Below are positions 1 through 7,396 of a stretch of DNA of 64,000 nucleotides, piece by piece. The DNA comes from R-RK-3 sp031399085. Lineage in GTDB: Bacteria; Pseudomonadota; Alphaproteobacteria; Rhizobiales; Rhodomicrobiaceae. The notes below the pieces were generated by a model, which was not told the DNA's origin, made no database searches, and worked only from the letters and a program-made list of their open reading frames with translations. Position numbers and translations under genes: made by a program. The stretch is from assembly GCA_031399085.1 (NCBI GenBank), contig JANNOQ010000033.1, positions 124,001 to 188,000 of the forward strand, written 5' to 3'. Numbering within the stretch: the stretch's first letter is position 1; each line of letters begins with the position of its first letter.

Positions 1-2
1 CG

Positions 3-440
3 GAGGCGGCCGCATCGGCTTCGGCTCAGGCCGACAATGATCGCGAGACGTTGTTCCAGGAAATGGAGCAGGCCGCGCGCCTCTTCCTTGCCAAGCAGGC
101 GCAAAAAACCGAGACCGGCGTTGCCGCCGCTGCCGCGCCGTTCAAACCGCAGGCGGATCGAGTCGCCGCGGCGTCCACGATCCCGAGTGGCGACGAACAG
201 GCCATGCTGATGCGGGGGCGTGAGCTTATGGAGCGTGGACATGTGTCCGGCGCGCGGCTGATCTTCGAGCATTTGGCGACGCAGCAAAGCGCGCTCGGTG
301 CATTTGCTTTAGCGCAAACCTACGATGCGACCGTGTTGTCCAGCCTGCCGGTCGTAGGATTTGAGCCCGACCAGAAGCTGGCGGAGCAATGGTATCAACA
401 GGCAGCTCAACTCGGCAACCCGGGCGCTTCTAGGCGTTAG
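3..440 (+). CDS. Sel1/TPR-like repeat protein, C-terminal part (partial)
   Basis: The reading frame is open from the first bases of the window, so the gene starts upstream; the first in-frame start visible, a TTG at 51, is probably internal. The visible part has an alanine-rich, low-complexity segment and then a helical region (around GRELMERGHVSGARLIFEHL and LAEQWYQQAAQLG) with the spacing of Sel1/TPR helical repeats, which mediate protein-protein contacts. Hyphomicrobiales genomes often carry large periplasmic or membrane-anchored proteins ending this way. No enzymatic domain is visible and the function cannot be stated. The next gene converges on it. Confidence 0.6.
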   Translation, partial: EAAASASAQADNDRETLFQEMEQAARLFLAKQAQKTETGVAAAAAPFKPQADRVAAASTIPSGDEQAMLMRGRELMERGHVSGARLIFEHLATQQSALGAFALAQTYDATVLSSLPVVGFEPDQKLAEQWYQQAAQLGNPGASRR

Positions 441-496
441 CCTGCAGCCGGCGTGCACCCGCCCGTTTCTCCCATCCGGCTAACAGAGAGACCGGA

Positions 497-1252
497 TCAC
501 GCGGTGCGCGACTCCTGCCTCTTGCGCAGGAATCCCCCGACGCCAAGCACAATCAAAGCGCCCGCGACCGCCGCGGCGATTGCGACGCTATGCAATGCGT
601 CGGGGCCGAATGCCTCGCTGAGATAACCCGTAACTGCCGGATCGGTCGCTATCAGCTCGCCGGCGATCCATCCCAGCAACCCCGCGCCTGCCCAGACCAG
701 AATGGGATAGCGCGTGAGCAAGGACATGACCAGCGCAGCGCCCGCAATGATCAGCGGTATGCTCGCGGCAAGGCCGAAGACATACAGCGCCGCATTGCCT
801 TTCGCGGCGCCGGCGATGGCGATCACATTATCCAGGCTCATCACGATGTCGGCGAGCGCCACAATACGAACCGCCTGCCAAAGATGCTCGCTACTCTTGA
901 CGTCCTTATGCTCATTCTCATCATGCGGCATTAAGAGTTTAATCGCGATGAAAAACAACGCAACGCCGCCGGCCAGCTTCAGGAACGGCAGGGTCATCAA
1001 CGTCGATATGATCAGCGTAAATAGAATGCGCAGCAGGACCGCGACGCCCGCGCCGAGCAACATCCCCCAAAGCCGCAAATGCGGCGGCAGATTGCGGCAG
1101 GCGAGCGCGATGACGACGGCATTGTCGCCAGCGAGCAGAATGTCGATCCAAATGATTTGCAGGACCCCGAGCCAGAAGGCCGGCCTATGCAGGTCCATCC
1201 ACAGCGTATCGACAATGGCGTTCCAAGACGCCGGATCCAGCAAATCGACCAT
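497..1252 (-). CDS. TerC/YjbE-family integral membrane protein
   Basis: A membrane protein of 251 residues with about seven hydrophobic segments. Two acidic intramembrane motifs typical of TerC proteins are visible: DILLAGDNAVVIALA near the N terminus and DIVMSLDNVIAIAGA in the middle. They form the inverted repeat of the family, and their Asp and Asn residues are thought to coordinate a metal. Family members (TerC, Alx, YceF/YkoY) have been linked to manganese export and to metalation of secreted proteins. The ATG at 1252 is preferred over a TTG three codons upstream. It is separated from ndk by a short spacer on the same strand. The substrate is inferred from the family only. Confidence 0.88.
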   Translation of the reverse strand: MVDLLDPASWNAIVDTLWMDLHRPAFWLGVLQIIWIDILLAGDNAVVIALACRNLPPHLRLWGMLLGAGVAVLLRILFTLIISTLMTLPFLKLAGGVALFFIAIKLLMPHDENEHKDVKSSEHLWQAVRIVALADIVMSLDNVIAIAGAAKGNAALYVFGLAASIPLIIAGAALVMSLLTRYPILVWAGAGLLGWIAGELIATDPAVTGYLSEAFGPDALHSVAIAAAVAGALIVLGVGGFLRKRQESRTA

Positions 1253-1409
1253 AGACCCCAATTGCTCTCAATTCAGCGCGCCCGAGGGGCCGCGACATGG
1301 AACAGAACCGATAACGCCCCCCATATGGAAGCGCCCGGCGTAATTTGCGACAGGGGAAACCCGTCGCCCCGCCAAAAGGTCCGGCGGCGTGGCCAAATTC
1401 CCGCACCGG

Positions 1410-1832
1410 TCAGCCGGTGATTTCATCTTTCGAAAAGCACATGCCGATTTCGATGGCGGCATTTTCGGCGCTGTCCGAACCATGGACGGAGTTGCGCTCG
1501 ATATTTTCGGCGAACTCCTTACGGATCGTCCCCGGCGCGGCATTGGCCGGATTGGTCGCGCCCATCACTTCACGGTTCTTGGCGACGGCATTCTCGCCTT
1601 CCAGCACTTGCAGCACGATGGGTCCGGAGGTCATGAAGGCGACCAATTCCCCATAAAATGGGCGCTCCTTATGGACCTCGTAGAATTTCCCCGCCTGCTC
1701 CTCGCTCCAGCGCACGCGCTTTTGCGCCACCACGCGCAGGCCGGCATCCTCCAGCTTGGCGATGATCTTCCCCGTCAGATTGCGCTCGGTCGCGTCGGGC
1801 TTGATGATCGAGAATGTGCGTTCGACTGGCAT
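1410..1832 (-). CDS. ndk: Nucleoside diphosphate kinase
   Basis: At 140 residues it has the usual length of bacterial Ndk. It transfers the gamma phosphate of ATP to nucleoside diphosphates through a phosphohistidine, balancing NTP and dNTP pools in the cytoplasm. The N-terminal strand RTFSIIKPDATERN and the active-site segment NSVHGSDS, with the catalytic His near residue 117, are both present. An AGGAAG ribosome-binding site precedes the ATG at 1832. It is divergent from the hydrolase gene at 1986, so the 150 bp between them should hold both promoters. Confidence 0.97.
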   Translation of the reverse strand: MPVERTFSIIKPDATERNLTGKIIAKLEDAGLRVVAQKRVRWSEEQAGKFYEVHKERPFYGELVAFMTSGPIVLQVLEGENAVAKNREVMGATNPANAAPGTIRKEFAENIERNSVHGSDSAENAAIEIGMCFSKDEITG

Positions 1833-1985
1833 CGGTGCTTCCTGTTCGGTGTGATGGCCTCAAGGCCGCTTATATCCGTCGCCTTTCGCAGCCGCAAGGT
1901 GAGCGCCAACGAAATTTCATCTGTTTGCCCGTTTCGCGGGTTATTTCCCGCGACCGTCCGCCGAAAACACGGGTAGACATTCCGC

Positions 1986-2891
1986 ATGAAGCTTTACGCC
2001 GCATTCGTCACGCTCGGCGTTGCCGGTGGCGTTCTGGCCGCGGCAAGCGTGCTGTTCGCGTTCCGTCCGGCGCTGCTCAGCGCTTTTGTCTCGGAAGGCG
2101 GCGTGGTCGTCGAAACGGGCATCGCCTATGGTCCGAATGCGCGCCACCGGCTGGACGTCTACCGGCCGGTTGACGGCGGGCTGTCCGGCCCCATCGCGAT
2201 CTTCCTTTATGGCGGGAGCTGGCGAAGGGGCGACCGCGCCCTCTACGCCTTCGTCGGAGCGGCGCTCGCCAAGCGCGGCATTACGACGATTATCCCAGAC
2301 TACCGGACTTTCCCGGAAGTAACATTCCCCGCCTTTGTCGAAGACGCCGCGCAGGTCTATGGCTGGACCTACCGGACGTTGGCCCGCGATACAGGGCGGC
2401 GCATCGCCATGATCGGCCATTCGGCGGGTGCACACATCGCGGCACTGCTTGTTCTCGATCCAAGCTATCTCCGCAATCAGGGTGAGGGCATTCCGCCGCC
2501 CGCTGCTTTCGTCGGTCTGGCCGGGCCTTATGCCTTCGACCCAACCACCTGGCAATCCACCAAAGAGATTTTCGCGACCGCGCCGAACGCCGACGCTGCC
2601 CGGCCGATCGCCTTTGCCAGGACCGACGCGCCGCCCACGCTCATCATGCACGGCCTCGATGACGATGTGGTCAAGCTGTATAATTTTCGCGACTTCGCGC
2701 AGGCGCTTCGCGGCAAGGGCGCCACGGTCGAAGCCGAGGAATTGCCCGGCATAGGCCATCTCGGCATCGTTCTCGCCATCGCCCTGCCGCTCCGCTGGCG
2801 CGCTCCGGTCCTCGACAAGACCGTCGCATTCATCCTGCGTCACGCTGGCGCATCGAGTGATCGTGAAAGGATAAAGGATGCCCCCCGCTGA
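1986..2891 (+). CDS. Alpha/beta hydrolase (esterase/lipase-like), membrane-anchored
   Basis: A 301-residue alpha/beta-hydrolase-fold protein. The N-terminal 30 residues form one hydrophobic segment, either a signal peptide or an anchor. The oxyanion-hole region reads FLYGGSW (HGGSW-like with His replaced by Tyr), the nucleophile elbow is GHSAGAH, and DDDVV plus GIGHLG near the C terminus supply the likely acid and His. This resembles carboxylesterase/lipase and BD-FAE proteins that hydrolyse short acyl esters. Its last 14 nt overlap the start of the DUF4345 gene, so the two are probably co-transcribed. The substrate is unknown. Confidence 0.8.
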   Translation: MKLYAAFVTLGVAGGVLAAASVLFAFRPALLSAFVSEGGVVVETGIAYGPNARHRLDVYRPVDGGLSGPIAIFLYGGSWRRGDRALYAFVGAALAKRGITTIIPDYRTFPEVTFPAFVEDAAQVYGWTYRTLARDTGRRIAMIGHSAGAHIAALLVLDPSYLRNQGEGIPPPAAFVGLAGPYAFDPTTWQSTKEIFATAPNADAARPIAFARTDAPPTLIMHGLDDDVVKLYNFRDFAQALRGKGATVEAEELPGIGHLGIVLAIALPLRWRAPVLDKTVAFILRHAGASSDRERIKDAPR

Positions 2892-3294
2892 TCCGGCTTC
2901 CGGAACTGAAAAGCGCCTTCTGCAAGTCGCCATTGGGGTGTGTTCCTTGGTCCCGATTGGCGCTGGCCTCGCGGGCGCCTGGTTCGGGCCGGAAGTGGCG
3001 GAGGGGACGGCGCCGCCGGTGTCCCTCGATAGCCATTTCCGTTATCTTTCCGGGCTGTTGCTCGGCATCGGTCTTGCCTTTTGGAGCACGATCCCATCGA
3101 TCGAACGGCACACGGGGCGCGTCCGCCTTCTGACGCTCATCGTCGTCATTGGCGGCCTCGCGCGGCTTTGGAGCCTTGCTCATGTGGGAATTCCCTCCTT
3201 ACCGATGCTCGGGGGACTCACCATGGAGCTGATCGTCACGCCGCTGCTGTGCTTATGGCAAGCGCGCGTTGCGAAAGCTTTTCATGGCAAGTGA
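2878..3294 (+). CDS. DUF4345-like four-helix membrane protein
   Basis: A small membrane protein of 138 residues with about four transmembrane helices. The stretch DSHFRYLSGLLLGIGLAFW and the later LLTLIVVIGGLARLWSL match my recollection of the DUF4345 family, whose function is unknown. Its start lies inside the end of the preceding hydrolase gene, in another frame, which suggests translational coupling. A short gap holding an RBS hairpin separates it from the ABC-F gene downstream. Confidence 0.75.
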   Translation: MPPADPASGTEKRLLQVAIGVCSLVPIGAGLAGAWFGPEVAEGTAPPVSLDSHFRYLSGLLLGIGLAFWSTIPSIERHTGRVRLLTLIVVIGGLARLWSLAHVGIPSLPMLGGLTMELIVTPLLCLWQARVAKAFHGK

Positions 3295-3304
3295 CACCAT
3301 GTTA

Positions 3305-3334
3305 TTCCGGACCGCAAATCACCGGCGTCCGGAA
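3305..3334 (+). promoter_or_regulatory. Stem-loop covering the ribosome-binding site of the ABC-F gene
   Basis: TTCCGGAC at 3305-3312 is perfectly complementary to GTCCGGAA at 3327-3334, with a 14-nt loop. The 3' arm ends two bases before the ATG at 3337 and contains the only purine-rich Shine-Dalgarno candidate (CGGAA). Folding would hide the start region of the ABC-F message. ABC-F genes in other bacteria are often controlled by attenuation; control here is inference. Confidence 0.5.
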
Positions 3335-3336
3335 CC

Positions 3337-5250
3337 ATGCTGCATATCAACGATCTCACCTATCGCATCGAAGGCCGCCTTTTGTTCGATAAGGCGACGG
3401 CCGGGATTCCCGCCGGCCATAAGGTTGGCATTGTCGGCCGCAACGGCACCGGCAAGACTACGCTTTTGCGAATGCTTACAGGCGAGATCGCCCCGGATGA
3501 TGGCAGCATCTCCTGGCCGAAGACCGCCACGATGGGCGGCGTCGCGCAGGAAGCCCCGAGCGGGCCGCAAAGCCTGATCGACACCGTGCTCGCCGCCGAT
3601 AAGGAACGCGACAGCCTGCTGGCCGAAGCCGAGACCGCGACCGATCCGGGCCGCATCGCCGAAATCCAGCTTCGCCTGCACGACATCGGTGCGCATTCAG
3701 CGCCATCTCGCGCGGCGCAAATCCTCGCCGGCCTTGGCTTTGACGAAGCGGCCCAGCAGCGCCCTTGCGCCGAATTCTCCGGCGGCTGGCGGATGCGAGT
3801 CGCGCTGGCCTCGGTGCTGTTCACCGCCCCCGACATTCTGCTGCTCGACGAGCCGACCAACTATCTCGACCTTGAAGGCACGATGTGGCTGGAAAACTTT
3901 CTCGGCGCCTATCCGCACACCGTGCTGATTGTCAGCCATGACCGCGACCTGCTCAACAAATGCGTGGGCGCAATCCTGCATTTGTCCAACAACAAGCTCA
4001 CGCTGTATTCAGGCGGCTATGACACATTCGAGGAGACACGGCGCGAGCGGCAGCGGCTTGAGCTTAAGCTGAAGAAGAAGCAGGACGACGCGCGCCGCCA
4101 TATGGAGGCTTTCGTCGAACGGTTCCGGGCCAAGGCGTCGAAAGCGAGCCAGGCGCAAAGCCGGCTGAAGGCGCTCGCCAAGATGCAGCCGATCGCCGCC
4201 GAGATCGACAATGACGTGCGCCCCTTGCGCTTTCCCAGCCCGCAAACCAAGCTCGGCAATCCGCTGATCCAGCTGGAGGCGGCCAGCGTCGGCTATGCGG
4301 ACACGCCGGTCCTGCGCAATCTCAATCTGAGGCTGGACAGCGACGACCGCATCGGCCTGCTCGGCGCCAACGGCAATGGCAAGTCCACCCTCGCCAAGCT
4401 GCTCTCGGGGCGGTTAGACACGCTCTCCGGCCATCGCGGCGCGTCGAAAAAGCTGACCGTCGGTTATTTCGCCCAGCATCAGCTCGACGAATTGAACCCG
4501 CAGAAATCCGCCTATGAGCACATTGCGGCGATGATGCCGGATAAGACCGAGGCACAAAAGCGCGCGCGCGCCGCCGCCGCCGGCTTCGGCGCCGATAAGG
4601 CCGACACGCTGGCCTCCAAGCTGTCCGGCGGCGAGAAGGCGCGGCTGCTGTTCGCGCTCGCCGCCTTCAACGCGCCGCATCTGCTGATCCTCGACGAGCC
4701 GACCAACCATCTCGACGTCGACAGCCGCGAGGCGCTGATTCACGGGCTCAACGATTATGAGGGCGCGGTCATCCTGATCAGCCACGACCGGCATCTGATC
4801 GAGGCGACGGCCGACCGGCTGTGGCTGGTCCGAGACGGCACGGTCGTGTCCTATGACGGCGATCTCGAAAGCTACAAAAACGAGTTCCTCGCCCGCGCGC
4901 GCGATCAAAAACGCGGCGGGCGCTCGTCCGCCAACGGCCAGGCGGCGGGGCGCAACCGTCAGGAGGACAGACGCGCCGCCGCAACCGCGCGTGCCGAACT
5001 TGCACCACTTAAAAAGCGAATCGACAGCTATGAGCGCGAGATCAAAGAGATAACAAAAAGAATCGTTCAATTGGATGCAGAACTCGCCGGGCATGGGCTT
5101 TACGAAGAACCACCGGAGAAGGCGTTGAGGCTTATGAAGGATCGCGGCGTTCTGACGAAGAGTTTGGGCGAGGCGGAAATCCTGTGGCTGGAAGCGTGCG
5201 AGCGCTATGAGCGGGCGAAGGGGGAGCAGCAAAGTGCGGGCACGGTCTGA
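3337..5250 (+). CDS. ABC-F family ATPase (Uup/EttA/YheS-like)
   Basis: A soluble protein of 637 residues with two ABC ATPase domains and no membrane segment, the layout of ABC-F translation factors that act in the ribosomal E site. Domain 1 has Walker A GRNGTGKT, signature FSGGW and Walker B ILLLDEPTN. Domain 2 has GANGNGKS, LSGGEKARL and LLILDEPTN. A charged linker near residues 225-285 (KLKKKQDDARRHMEAF) corresponds to the P-site tRNA interaction motif. Residues 560-637 form a coiled coil, as at the C terminus of Uup and YheS. Which subfamily it belongs to cannot be settled by eye. The TGA is overlapped by long in-frame extensions of the next gene, whose probable start is at 5264. Confidence 0.92.
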   Translation: MLHINDLTYRIEGRLLFDKATAGIPAGHKVGIVGRNGTGKTTLLRMLTGEIAPDDGSISWPKTATMGGVAQEAPSGPQSLIDTVLAADKERDSLLAEAETATDPGRIAEIQLRLHDIGAHSAPSRAAQILAGLGFDEAAQQRPCAEFSGGWRMRVALASVLFTAPDILLLDEPTNYLDLEGTMWLENFLGAYPHTVLIVSHDRDLLNKCVGAILHLSNNKLTLYSGGYDTFEETRRERQRLELKLKKKQDDARRHMEAFVERFRAKASKASQAQSRLKALAKMQPIAAEIDNDVRPLRFPSPQTKLGNPLIQLEAASVGYADTPVLRNLNLRLDSDDRIGLLGANGNGKSTLAKLLSGRLDTLSGHRGASKKLTVGYFAQHQLDELNPQKSAYEHIAAMMPDKTEAQKRARAAAAGFGADKADTLASKLSGGEKARLLFALAAFNAPHLLILDEPTNHLDVDSREALIHGLNDYEGAVILISHDRHLIEATADRLWLVRDGTVVSYDGDLESYKNEFLARARDQKRGGRSSANGQAAGRNRQEDRRAAATARAELAPLKKRIDSYEREIKEITKRIVQLDAELAGHGLYEEPPEKALRLMKDRGVLTKSLGEAEILWLEACERYERAKGEQQSAGTV

Positions 5251-5263
5251 CGTGGGAAGCCGG

Positions 5264-5548
5264 ATGCCGACAATGATAGCTAAGGCCTCGCGCCGCCTAG
5301 CGCTGCTCGCAGTGCTGATCGCCAGCGCCCTCATGGGGGAGATGGCGTTCGCGGCGGACATGGAAGAAACCCCTGGCGCCGAGTTGAAGGCGGCGCTCCG
5401 CGCGAGCCGCGCCTGCACGGAAAACTGTATAACGGACTGCCGCGCCGAGCGGGCCGGGTGCGAGAGCGAACCAAAGCCCAAGGATGTCTGTCGCGCGCAG
5501 TTTCAGATCTGCGCCCGGCGCTGCGTTGTCGCTTGCAGCCCGCGCTGA
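5264..5548 (+). CDS. Small secreted protein with mirror-symmetric cysteines
   Basis: A protein of 94 residues with an N-terminal signal peptide (hydrophobic core LALLAVLIASALMG, likely cleavage after AFA near residue 30). The mature part of about 64 residues carries eight cysteines at 51, 55, 59, 66, 76, 83, 87 and 91. The spacing C-x3-C-x3-C-x6-C-x9-C-x6-C-x3-C-x3-C is a palindrome, which fits two antiparallel helices stapled by disulfides in the periplasm. I do not recognise the family. The ATG at 5264 is chosen because GGAAG lies five bases upstream; starts at 5207 lie inside the ABC-F gene and would bury the signal peptide. Confidence 0.7.
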   Translation: MPTMIAKASRRLALLAVLIASALMGEMAFAADMEETPGAELKAALRASRACTENCITDCRAERAGCESEPKPKDVCRAQFQICARRCVVACSPR

Positions 5549-5576
5549 TGTTTAAAATCGCTCCATCCGCATTTCG

Positions 5577-5864
5577 CTAGGCCGTCGGAAGCACCGCGAA
5601 CCCGGCCGGTGCGGCGCCGGCTTCCTGAATGATTTCGACCGTGTCGACGCGCGCATCCGGCGGGCCCTTCCGGCAATGGCCGATCATGCTTTCAACCGCA
5701 TCGGCAGTTCCCTGAAACAGCGCCTCGACCGACCCGTCGCGCCGGTTTCTTACCCACCCGTCAAGTCGCAGCGTTTGGGCAAGCGCAGCCGTCCAAGCCC
5801 GGAAATAGACGCCCTGAACATGTCCGGTGATCAAAAGATGCACCGTGCGCCGGCTCTCACTCAT
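5577..5864 (-). CDS. acyP: Acylphosphatase
   Basis: At 95 residues it has the family length. Acylphosphatases hydrolyse carboxyl-phosphate bonds such as those of acetyl phosphate or carbamoyl phosphate in the cytoplasm. The signature GHVQGVYFRAWT contains the phosphate-binding loop and catalytic Arg, and the second motif VRNRRDGSVEALFQG contains the conserved Asn. It stands alone, convergent with the cysteine-rich gene and divergent from the Xre gene. Confidence 0.93.
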   Translation of the reverse strand: MSESRRTVHLLITGHVQGVYFRAWTAALAQTLRLDGWVRNRRDGSVEALFQGTADAVESMIGHCRKGPPDARVDTVEIIQEAGAAPAGFAVLPTA

Positions 5865-5933
5865 ATTCAGTCATCCCTTAGCATCAGCCGGGCTTCAACC
5901 ACGAAGCGACGCCGCATCCACACCCCCGATGAG

Positions 5934-5962
5934 TTGACTATATCCTATCAAGAGCATAATTT
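5934..5962 (+). promoter_or_regulatory. Predicted sigma-70 promoter of the small Xre gene
   Basis: TTGACT at 5934-5939 and TAATTT at 5957-5962 are separated by 17 bp. The ATG of the downstream regulator is at 6046, leaving a leader of about 75 nt. Confidence 0.45.
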
Positions 5963-6045
5963 GCGGACGCGCCGTCTAGCTTTTAAGACATCCATTCGCA
6001 AACATCGCTTTTGATTATTGATTGAACGCATCGAAGACGGGTCTC

Positions 6046-6300
6046 ATGTCCAAAAACAACATGCCCGGCGTGGATAGTCGATCCCAGCGGGAGATATTCG
6101 GACAAAATTTCCGCGATGCGCGGATCAGGATTGGGCTCAGTCAGCGGGACGTTCACCGCAAGACTGGGGTGGCGCAGTCGCATATCTCCGAAATTGAAAC
6201 CGGCGTCTCCAATATTTCCATCGATACGATGGTCAAGCTCTCCACGATTGTGAACAAGCCGCTGTGGAAGCTTTTCAAGCCACTGCCCGCCAAGCCATGA
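6046..6300 (+). CDS. Small Xre-family helix-turn-helix regulator
   Basis: An 84-residue protein that is almost only a Cro/C1-type DNA-binding domain. The helices run from FGQNFRDARIRIGLSQRDVH through the recognition helix GVAQSHISEIETG to the closing helix MVKLSTIVNKPLWKLF. There is no sensor or dimerisation domain, so it may act as a simple repressor. The ATG at 6046, preceded by GAAGACGGG, is preferred over a TTG at 6022. Its targets are unknown; the neighbouring genes (acylphosphatase, phasin) give no clear clue. Confidence 0.82.
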   Translation: MSKNNMPGVDSRSQREIFGQNFRDARIRIGLSQRDVHRKTGVAQSHISEIETGVSNISIDTMVKLSTIVNKPLWKLFKPLPAKP

Positions 6301-6553
6301 TCGGCCGCCGCGCAAGCCGATGCCAGACCATTGGAGCGGCTGCGGCGGTCCTGAGAATTATCGCGCGAAACGCATTCTAGCCCCCGGACTTAGTTGACTT
6401 CATCGCGACTCGGGGAGAAGTTGGTAAGCAGCGACGCAGCGGCGAAAACCACGCTCCCATCCATCATTAACGGCTGCTGAACGTTCAGGCGCGACGGCGC
6501 GATCGAGGGTCTTTAAAGAGCTGTTTTTCCAATCCACCCAAGGAGATACGTCC
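6301..6553. other. Intergenic region upstream of the phasin gene
   Basis: No gene is visible in these 253 bp. The region should hold the phasin promoter. It contains TTGACT near 6391 and a short palindrome GAACGTTC near 6479, and a strong AAGGAGA ribosome-binding site closes it at 6539. No convincing -10 box could be assigned. Confidence 0.4.
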
Positions 6554-6985
6554 ATGCAGGAAATGCCGCAATTTGCCGAAATGCCGGAATCGATGCGCAA
6601 TATCATGAAGGCCAGCATTGACCAGGCGCGCAAGGCGTTTGAAACCTTCATCTCGGCCAGCCAGCAGGCGATGTCGAATTTCGAAGGACCGTCGAACCCG
6701 GCCACGGATGGTCTGAAACAGCTCAATGAGAGAATCGCCGAATTCACCCGGGTGAATGCCGACGCCAATTTCCGCTTTGCGCTGAAGCTGGCCGATGCCA
6801 AGCAGCTCGGCGAGGTCATCGAGATGCAGAACCACCACGTCCGCGATCTGATGGACTCCTATGGCAAGCAGATCGAGGAGCTGCGCGCGCTGACGACCAA
6901 GGTCGTGCAGGACAGCGCCAAGACCGTGCAAGCGAACATGCCCAATATGCCCAACATGCCGGGAATGCCGGGCAGCGGTCACTGA
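6554..6985 (+). CDS. Phasin-family protein
   Basis: A 143-residue, largely helical and amphipathic protein. Residues 15-120 (SIDQARKAFETFISASQQAM through LMDSYGKQIEELRALTTKV) match the phasin domain, whose members coat polyhydroxyalkanoate granules or act as stress-related surfactant proteins. The C terminus carries a short Met-Pro-Asn repeat (MPNMPNMPGMPG). The AAGGAGA ribosome-binding site is unusually strong and suggests high expression. A Rho-independent terminator follows. No PHA synthase gene is in the window. Confidence 0.88.
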   Translation: MQEMPQFAEMPESMRNIMKASIDQARKAFETFISASQQAMSNFEGPSNPATDGLKQLNERIAEFTRVNADANFRFALKLADAKQLGEVIEMQNHHVRDLMDSYGKQIEELRALTTKVVQDSAKTVQANMPNMPNMPGMPGSGH

Positions 6986-7034
6986 GGCAGGTTCTAGGAT
7001 CGACGGTCGGCGACGATCTGGATCGAACGCACCC

Positions 7035-7068
7035 AAACGGCGGATCGTCTCCGCCGTTTATTTTGTTT
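7035..7068 (+). terminator. Rho-independent terminator after the phasin gene
   Basis: AAACGGCGGA at 7035-7044 pairs perfectly with TCCGCCGTTT at 7050-7059 around a five-base loop, followed by ATTTTGTTT. Confidence 0.85.
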
Positions 7069-7098
7069 CCTCACCAATTCAGCGCTCACGAGGATTGA

Positions 7099-7380
7099 AT
7101 GCGCGTTTTCTCTTGGTTGATCGGGCTTGCGGTTTTGCTGATTGCCGGCGTGCATCTGTATTTCTACTGGAGCGTCGGAACCTTCGATCCATGCCGCGCG
7201 GCGGTGTTGCGGATTGTACAAAAGCAGCGCGATGCTGGCCAAGACCTCACGGCCGGCATCGGCGTGCTGTTTGGCCGCCAGCTGGAAGATGCCTTGCGGT
7301 CTGAAGGCGTGATGACCTGTTACCGCTCCGCGCTTCGAGGCGAAGCGCCGGAATTGGAGTTGCGGTTTCCGAAGCAGTGA
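7099..7380 (+). CDS. Small single-pass membrane or secreted protein, unknown
   Basis: A 93-residue protein starting with a hydrophobic segment (FSWLIGLAVLLIAGVHLYFYW) that is probably an uncleaved anchor, followed by about 65 soluble residues with two cysteines. No known domain is recognised. It is preceded by the phasin terminator, so it has its own promoter, and it ends 16 bp before the convergent polymerase gene. Confidence 0.6.
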   Translation: MRVFSWLIGLAVLLIAGVHLYFYWSVGTFDPCRAAVLRIVQKQRDAGQDLTAGIGVLFGRQLEDALRSEGVMTCYRSALRGEAPELELRFPKQ

Positions 7381-7396
7381 CGGGATCGGGGTGCCC

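Noticed and set aside
6940..6985. Met-Pro-Asn repeats of the phasin as a minisatellite or CRISPR-like array
   Set aside because: The repeat is a coding oligopeptide of a few units without spacers.
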